Source: Amycolatopsis sp. 195334CR
GTDB lineage: Bacteria > Actinomycetota > Actinomycetes > Mycobacteriales > Pseudonocardiaceae
Reading direction: 5' to 3'
DNA length: 64,000 nt
Assembly (NCBI RefSeq): GCF_017309385.1
Contig: NZ_JAFJMJ010000001.1
Location: 2,418,001 to 2,482,000 of the forward strand
The position numbers were made by a program, and so were the translations under genes. The notes beneath the pieces are model-generated. The model was given only the letters and a program-made list of their open reading frames with translations, was not told where the DNA came from and did no database searches. Of the stretch, positions 60,204 to 64,000 are shown piece after piece. Numbering within the stretch: position 1 is the stretch's first letter; every line of letters starts with the position of its first letter.

Positions 60204-60600
60204 GCGCACCGCACCCGCCCGCGCCACAGGCACAACCGGAGCAACCGGACGGAACGGGCTTGGGTTCCGGCACGCCGAGCGCCGCCCGGTTGCCGAGCAC
60301 GCCGCCCGCGGCCAGCAGGACCAGCGTGCCGACCACCCCGACCACCGCGGCGATGATCACGCCGCCGACGGTGGGCATGAACAACGCGGCGATCCCGGAG
60401 AGCACACCGATCGCGCCGCCGACCATGGTCGGCAGGCCAGCCACCTTGTTGCCGACGCGGAAGGCCTCGTCGCTGCGCCCGGTGGCGGCGGTGCGCACAC
60501 CGGCGCCGCGCTCCCTGGGCAGCCGCTCGCGCCAGCCGAGGACTCCGCCCCAGCCGACCAGGACACCGAAGACGATGGGGATCAGCGCGACTACCAGCAC
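60172..60600 (-). CDS. SdpI-like membrane protein with Cys-rich tail
   Basis: This protein of about 142 residues has three or four membrane helices (VLVVALIPIVFGVLVGWGGV; GGAIGVLSGIAALFMP; GGVIIAAVVGVVGTLVLL). Between the first two, RERLPRERGAGVRTAATGRSDEAFRVGNKVAG resembles the SdpI motif of immunity/signal proteins. The C-terminus is unusual, with a CSGCACGAGGC tail of four Cys, possibly metal-binding. The GTG at 60600 is preferred; the frame is open to 60642. Confidence 0.72.
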   Translation of the reverse strand: MLVVALIPIVFGVLVGWGGVLGWRERLPRERGAGVRTAATGRSDEAFRVGNKVAGLPTMVGGAIGVLSGIAALFMPTVGGVIIAAVVGVVGTLVLLAAGGVLGNRAALGVPEPKPVPSGCSGCACGAGGCGALSSAAGPQGA

Positions 60601-60665
60601 GCATCGAGCATAAGCGTGATGGCTCGGCAACCTGCTGGACACCCTGATCCGCTGTGCTGCACGCC

Positions 60666-61685
60666 ATGCTCAAGCGCCTGATCGGCACCGCGCTGACCGC
60701 GGTCGTCTCGCTCGCCCTGCTCACCCCGGCCGCCCAGGCGGGCGACCAGCGCGTTCGCCTGCTCGGCGAGCAGACCGTGCCGCACGGCCTGCTCTTCGAC
60801 GGCACCACCGTCGGCGGGCTCTCCGGCATCGACCGCGACCCGCGCACCGGCGAATACGTGCTGGTCAGCGACGATCGCACGAACGCCCGCTTCTACACCG
60901 CCAAGATCGATCTCGCCGGCGCGGTCCAGTTCACCGGCGTGCACCACTTCAAGCGCCCGGACGGCTCCCTCTACCCGCCGCAGGGCGTCGACCCCGAGGA
61001 ACTGCGCGTCGACCCGTGGCTGGGCACCTACTACTGGTCGCAGGAAGGCGACCGCACGCCGACCGTGCTGCTTGACCCGTCGGTCCGCGAAGCCCGGCGT
61101 GACGGTTCTCACCTGCGGGAGCTGCCGCTGCCCGAGGACGTGAAGATGAAGCCGGAGTCGGGGCCGCGGCAGAACTACGGGCCGGAGGGGATGACCTTCG
61201 CCGGGCACGGGGCGCTGGTGGTGACCGCGTTCGAGGGGCCGCTGCTGCAGGACGGCCCGGAGGCGACCACCGAACGCGGTGCCGTTTCGCGGATCCTGGT
61301 GCAGGGCCGCTACGGCCCGGTGTTCGCCCAGTACCGGTACCAGCAGGAGCCGATCTTCGCCGCGTCGAACCCGCCGGGTGCCTTCGCCAACAACGGCGTC
61401 ACCTCGATCCTGCACCGCGAGGGCGACCGCTTCCTGATCATGGAGCGCTCGTTCGTCACCGGCGTCGGCAACAAAGTGCGGATCTTCGAGATCGACCTGC
61501 TCAAGCCGGGGAAGAAGAAGCTGGTGACCGACCTGTCCACCCTCGGGTTGTCCACTGTGGACAACGTGGAGGGGATGACCTGGGGACCGCGGCTGCCCTC
61601 CGGTGAGCGCAGCCTGGTGCTGGTCAGCGACAACAACTTCGCCGCCACCCAGGTGACCCAGGTGATCACCCTCGCGCTCCGGTGA
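60666..61685 (+). CDS. Secreted esterase-like phytase-family protein
   Basis: This protein of about 339 residues carries a signal peptide (MLKRLIGTALTAVVSLALL, cleaved near TPAAQA) and the beta-propeller-like esterase/phytase domain: VGGLSGIDRDPRTGEYVLVSDDR, GVDPEELRVDP, ENYGPEGMTF-type (NYGPEGMTFAG) and a C-terminal VDNVEGMTWGP. It is presumably exported and may cleave phosphate or carboxyl esters. The ATG at 60666 is chosen over the GTG at 60654 because the signal peptide starts there. Confidence 0.9.
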   Translation: MLKRLIGTALTAVVSLALLTPAAQAGDQRVRLLGEQTVPHGLLFDGTTVGGLSGIDRDPRTGEYVLVSDDRTNARFYTAKIDLAGAVQFTGVHHFKRPDGSLYPPQGVDPEELRVDPWLGTYYWSQEGDRTPTVLLDPSVREARRDGSHLRELPLPEDVKMKPESGPRQNYGPEGMTFAGHGALVVTAFEGPLLQDGPEATTERGAVSRILVQGRYGPVFAQYRYQQEPIFAASNPPGAFANNGVTSILHREGDRFLIMERSFVTGVGNKVRIFEIDLLKPGKKKLVTDLSTLGLSTVDNVEGMTWGPRLPSGERSLVLVSDNNFAATQVTQVITLALR

Positions 61686-61741
61686 CGGTGCGGTGACGGG
61701 CTGGCGCAAACGCGCTGGCCATGGCGGCTATCATGGGAGTC

Positions 61742-61780
61742 ATGAACACGGCTCGGCTGCTTCTTGGCCTGCCGCGCTGA
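61742..61780 (+). CDS. Leu-rich leader peptide of leuS
   Basis: A 12-codon frame, MNTARLLLGLPR, ends 88 bases upstream of leuS. Four of twelve codons are Leu, three of them consecutive (CTG CTT CTT), and CTT is a rare codon in this GC-rich genome. A GGGAGT ribosome site lies just before the ATG. A hairpin follows at 61803-61832, the layout of a ribosome-mediated attenuator. Confidence 0.7.
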   Translation: MNTARLLLGLPR

Positions 61781-61802
61781 ACCGACGGACGGTTGAGCGC
61801 GG

Positions 61803-61832
61803 CGACCCCTCACGCCTTTGGCGGAGGGGTCG
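61803..61832 (+). terminator. Attenuator hairpin in the leuS leader
   Basis: CGACCCCTC (61803-61811) pairs with GAGGGGTCG (61824-61832) around a 12-base loop, followed by a T-rich stretch (GTTGTTT). It lies between the Leu-rich peptide and leuS. An alternative antiterminator pairing is expected but was not traced in detail. Confidence 0.6.
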
Positions 61833-61868
61833 AGTTGTTTCTGGAGTGCGACACGGAGGACACGGGCC

Positions 61869-64000
61869 ATGACCGAGGCGACGCCGGACACCCCCCAGCA
61901 CCGCTACACCGCGGCGCTGGCCGGGAAGATCGAGCAGCGCTGGCAGGACTACTGGGCCGACCACGGCACCTACCACGCGCCGAACCCGGTCGGCGCGCTG
62001 GCGAACCCCGATGCCGACGTGCCCTCGGACAAGCTGTTCGTGCAGGACATGTTCCCCTACCCCTCCGGCGCCGGCCTGCACGTCGGGCACCCGCTGGGCT
62101 TCATCGCCACCGACGTGTTCGCCCGGTACCACCGGATGATCGGCCGGAACGTCCTGCACACGATGGGCTTCGACGCCTTCGGCCTGCCCGCCGAGCAGTA
62201 CGCCGTGCAGACCGGCGCGCACCCCCGCAAGACCACCGAGGAGAACATCGAGACCTACCTGCGCCAGATCCGCAGGCTGGGGCTGGGTCACGACGAGCGC
62301 CGCCGGGTCTCCACCATCGACCCCGAGTACTACCGCTGGACCCAGTGGATCTTCCTGCAGATCTTCAACTCCTTCTACGACGAGAAGCAGGGCAAGGCGC
62401 GCCCGATCGTCGACCTGGAGACCGAGTACGCGCAGGACAAGCGCCGCACGCCCGATGGCCGCAACTGGTGCGAGCTGACCCGCGCCGAGCAGCGCGACAT
62501 CATCGACTCGCACCGGCTGGCCTACATCTCCGAGGCGCCGGTGAACTGGTGCCCCGGCCTGGGCACGGTGCTGTCCAACGAGGAGGTCACCCCGGACGGC
62601 CGCAGCGAACGCGGCAACTTCCCGGTGTTCCGCCGCAACCTGCGCCAGTGGATGATGCGCATCACCGCCTACGCCGACCGCCTGGTCGACGACCTGGACC
62701 GGCTGGACTGGCCGGACAAGGTCAAGGCGATGCAGCGCAACTGGATCGGCCGGTCGAACGGCGCCAGGGTGTCCTTCGCCGCCGGTGACGCGAAGATCGA
62801 GGTGTTCACCACCCGCCCGGACACCCTGTTCGGCGCGACCTACCTGGTGCTGGCGCCCGAGCACCCGCTGGTCGACCAGCTGACCACCGAGGCGTGGCCC
62901 GATGGCGTCGCCCCGGCGTGGACCGGCGACGCCGCCACCCCGGCCGAAGCGGTGGCCGCGTACCGGCTGGCCGCCTCCCGCAAGTCCGAACTGGACCGGC
63001 AGGAGAACAAGGACAAAACCGGCGTGTTCACCGGTACCCACGCGGTGAACCCGGCCAACGGCGAGCGGATCCCGGTTTTTGTCGCCGACTACGTGCTGAT
63101 GGGGTACGGCACCGGCGCGATCATGGCGGTGCCCGGCCAGGACCAGCGCGACTGGGACTTCGCGGAGAAGTTCGGGCTGAACATCATCCGGACCGTGCAG
63201 CCGTCCGAAGGCTTCGATGGCAAGGCGTTCACCGGCGAGGGCGCGGCGATCAATTCCGGGTTCCTGGACGGCCTGGGCGTCGACGAGGCGAAGAAGATGA
63301 TCATCTCGTGGCTGGAGGAGCACGGCCACGGCCACGGCACCGTGCAGTACAAGCTGCGCGACTGGCTGTTCTCCCGCCAGCGCTACTGGGGCGAGCCGTT
63401 CCCGGTGGTCTACGACGAGGACGGCCGCGTGCACGCGCTGCCGGACAGCCACCTGCCGGTGGAACTGCCCGAGGTCGACGACTACTCCCCGAAGACCTTC
63501 GAGCCGGACGACCCGAACACCGAGCCGTCGCCGCCGCTGTCGCGCGCCGACGACTGGGTCACCGTCGAGCTGGACCTGGGCGACGGCGTGAAGACCTACC
63601 GCCGCGACACCAACACCATGCCCAACTGGGCGGGTTCGTGCTGGTACCAGCTGCGCTACATCGACCCGGAGAACGCCGACCGGTTCGTCGACCCGGAGAA
63701 CGAGAAGTACTGGACCGGGCCGCGCCCGGCCGAGCACGGTGCCGAGGACCCCGGCGGCGTCGACCTGTACATCGGCGGCGTCGAGCACGCCGTGCTGCAC
63801 CTGCTGTACTCGCGGTTCTGGCAGAAGGTGCTGTTCGACCTGGGCCACGTGAGCTCGGACGAGCCGTACCGGAAGCTGTTCAACCAGGGCTACATCCAGG
63901 CCTTCGCCTACACCGACTCGCGCGGCTTCTACGTGCCCGCCGAGGAGGTCGAGGAGCGCGACGGCAAGTACTTCCACTTCGACCAAGAGGTCAAGCAGGA
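61869..64000 (+). CDS. leuS: Leucine--tRNA ligase (3' end outside window)
   Basis: This class I aminoacyl-tRNA synthetase is visible from the start to about residue 710. The HIGH motif reads [22 protein letters not shown], preceded by [26 protein letters not shown] and the editing domain [22 protein letters not shown] follow, and [15 protein letters not shown] is the typical catalytic-core segment. The KMSKS motif lies beyond base 64000. The ATG at 61869 follows GGAGG. Expression is probably controlled by the leader peptide and hairpin upstream. Confidence 0.97.
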   Translation, partial: MTEATPDTPQHRYTAALAGKIEQRWQDYWADHGTYHAPNPVGALANPDADVPSDKLFVQDMFPYPSGAGLHVGHPLGFIATDVFARYHRMIGRNVLHTMGFDAFGLPAEQYAVQTGAHPRKTTEENIETYLRQIRRLGLGHDERRRVSTIDPEYYRWTQWIFLQIFNSFYDEKQGKARPIVDLETEYAQDKRRTPDGRNWCELTRAEQRDIIDSHRLAYISEAPVNWCPGLGTVLSNEEVTPDGRSERGNFPVFRRNLRQWMMRITAYADRLVDDLDRLDWPDKVKAMQRNWIGRSNGARVSFAAGDAKIEVFTTRPDTLFGATYLVLAPEHPLVDQLTTEAWPDGVAPAWTGDAATPAEAVAAYRLAASRKSELDRQENKDKTGVFTGTHAVNPANGERIPVFVADYVLMGYGTGAIMAVPGQDQRDWDFAEKFGLNIIRTVQPSEGFDGKAFTGEGAAINSGFLDGLGVDEAKKMIISWLEEHGHGHGTVQYKLRDWLFSRQRYWGEPFPVVYDEDGRVHALPDSHLPVELPEVDDYSPKTFEPDDPNTEPSPPLSRADDWVTVELDLGDGVKTYRRDTNTMPNWAGSCWYQLRYIDPENADRFVDPENEKYWTGPRPAEHGAEDPGGVDLYIGGVEHAVLHLLYSRFWQKVLFDLGHVSSDEPYRKLFNQGYIQAFAYTDSRGFYVPAEEVEERDGKYFHFDQEVKQ

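Noticed and set aside
1..64000. tRNA, rRNA, insertion sequences and integrase-type genes
   Set aside because: I looked for cloverleaf-like segments, rRNA core sequences and transposase motifs and saw none that I could support; a tRNA search program would settle the small RNAs.

Overview
The window is a high-GC, gene-dense actinobacterial chromosome segment spanning the replication origin. The order gyrB-dciA-recF-gnd-dnaN-oriC-dnaA on one strand, then rpmH-rnpA-yidD-yidC-khpB-rsmG-parA-parB on the other, followed by a block homologous to Mycobacterium Rv3916c-Rv3907c (GNAT, cwlM, trxA, trxB, anti-sigma factor, sigM, pseudokinase, murJ, DUF6049, NUDIX, CCA transferase), points to an Actinomycetes genome, most likely Pseudonocardiales (Amycolatopsis-like). 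That placement is inferred from synteny and coding style, not from a database search.

Layout. 1-8000: gyrB (5' part only), dciA/DUF721, recF, gnd, dnaN, an oriC with about ten DnaA-box-like 9-mers, a CGNR zinc-finger regulator between oriC and dnaA, then dnaA. 8469-14656: ribosomal protein L34, RNase P protein, membrane-insertion genes, khpB, a tyrosine-phosphatase-like gene, rsmG, parA and parB, with four parS-type palindromes. 14776-33519: cell-wall and redox genes (D-Ala-D-Ala ligase, aminotransferase, GNAT, CwlM, TrxA/TrxB, SigM with its anti-sigma factor, pseudokinase, MurJ), a gluBCD-like transporter without its ATPase gene, DUF6049, NUDIX and CCA-adding enzyme. 33611-35775: an orphan sensor kinase and a methyltransferase.

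35842-58020 is the accessory highlight: about 22 kb, all on the minus strand, with adjacent genes mostly touching or overlapping, read as one polymorphic-toxin operon. It opens with a YbaB-like and an EspC/WXG-like protein, then a 2,733-residue CpnT-like giant. The giant carries an N-terminal channel/WXG-like domain, Ser/Gly and Pro/Gln linkers, two ADP-ribosyltransferase (ART) domains alternating with two papain-fold domains, and a C-terminal RelA/SpoT-like domain. Downstream come three tandem paralogous 145-residue proteins (immunity candidates), two TNT-like proteins lacking the usual active-site Gln, two proteins with degenerate ADP-ribosylglycohydrolase (ARH) halves, and a 1,213-residue protein with three complete ARH domains. 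The pairing of ART effector domains with an ARH array suggests immunity by reversing ADP-ribosylation, as in Tre1/Tri1, but in a type VII-like actinobacterial setting. A parS-like palindrome lies inside this operon.

58113-64000: MFS transporter, YqgE/AlgH protein, SdpI-like membrane protein, secreted phytase-like esterase, and leuS (3' end outside the window) preceded by a Leu-rich leader peptide and an attenuator-like hairpin. No rRNA, tRNA, CRISPR array or transposase was recognised.
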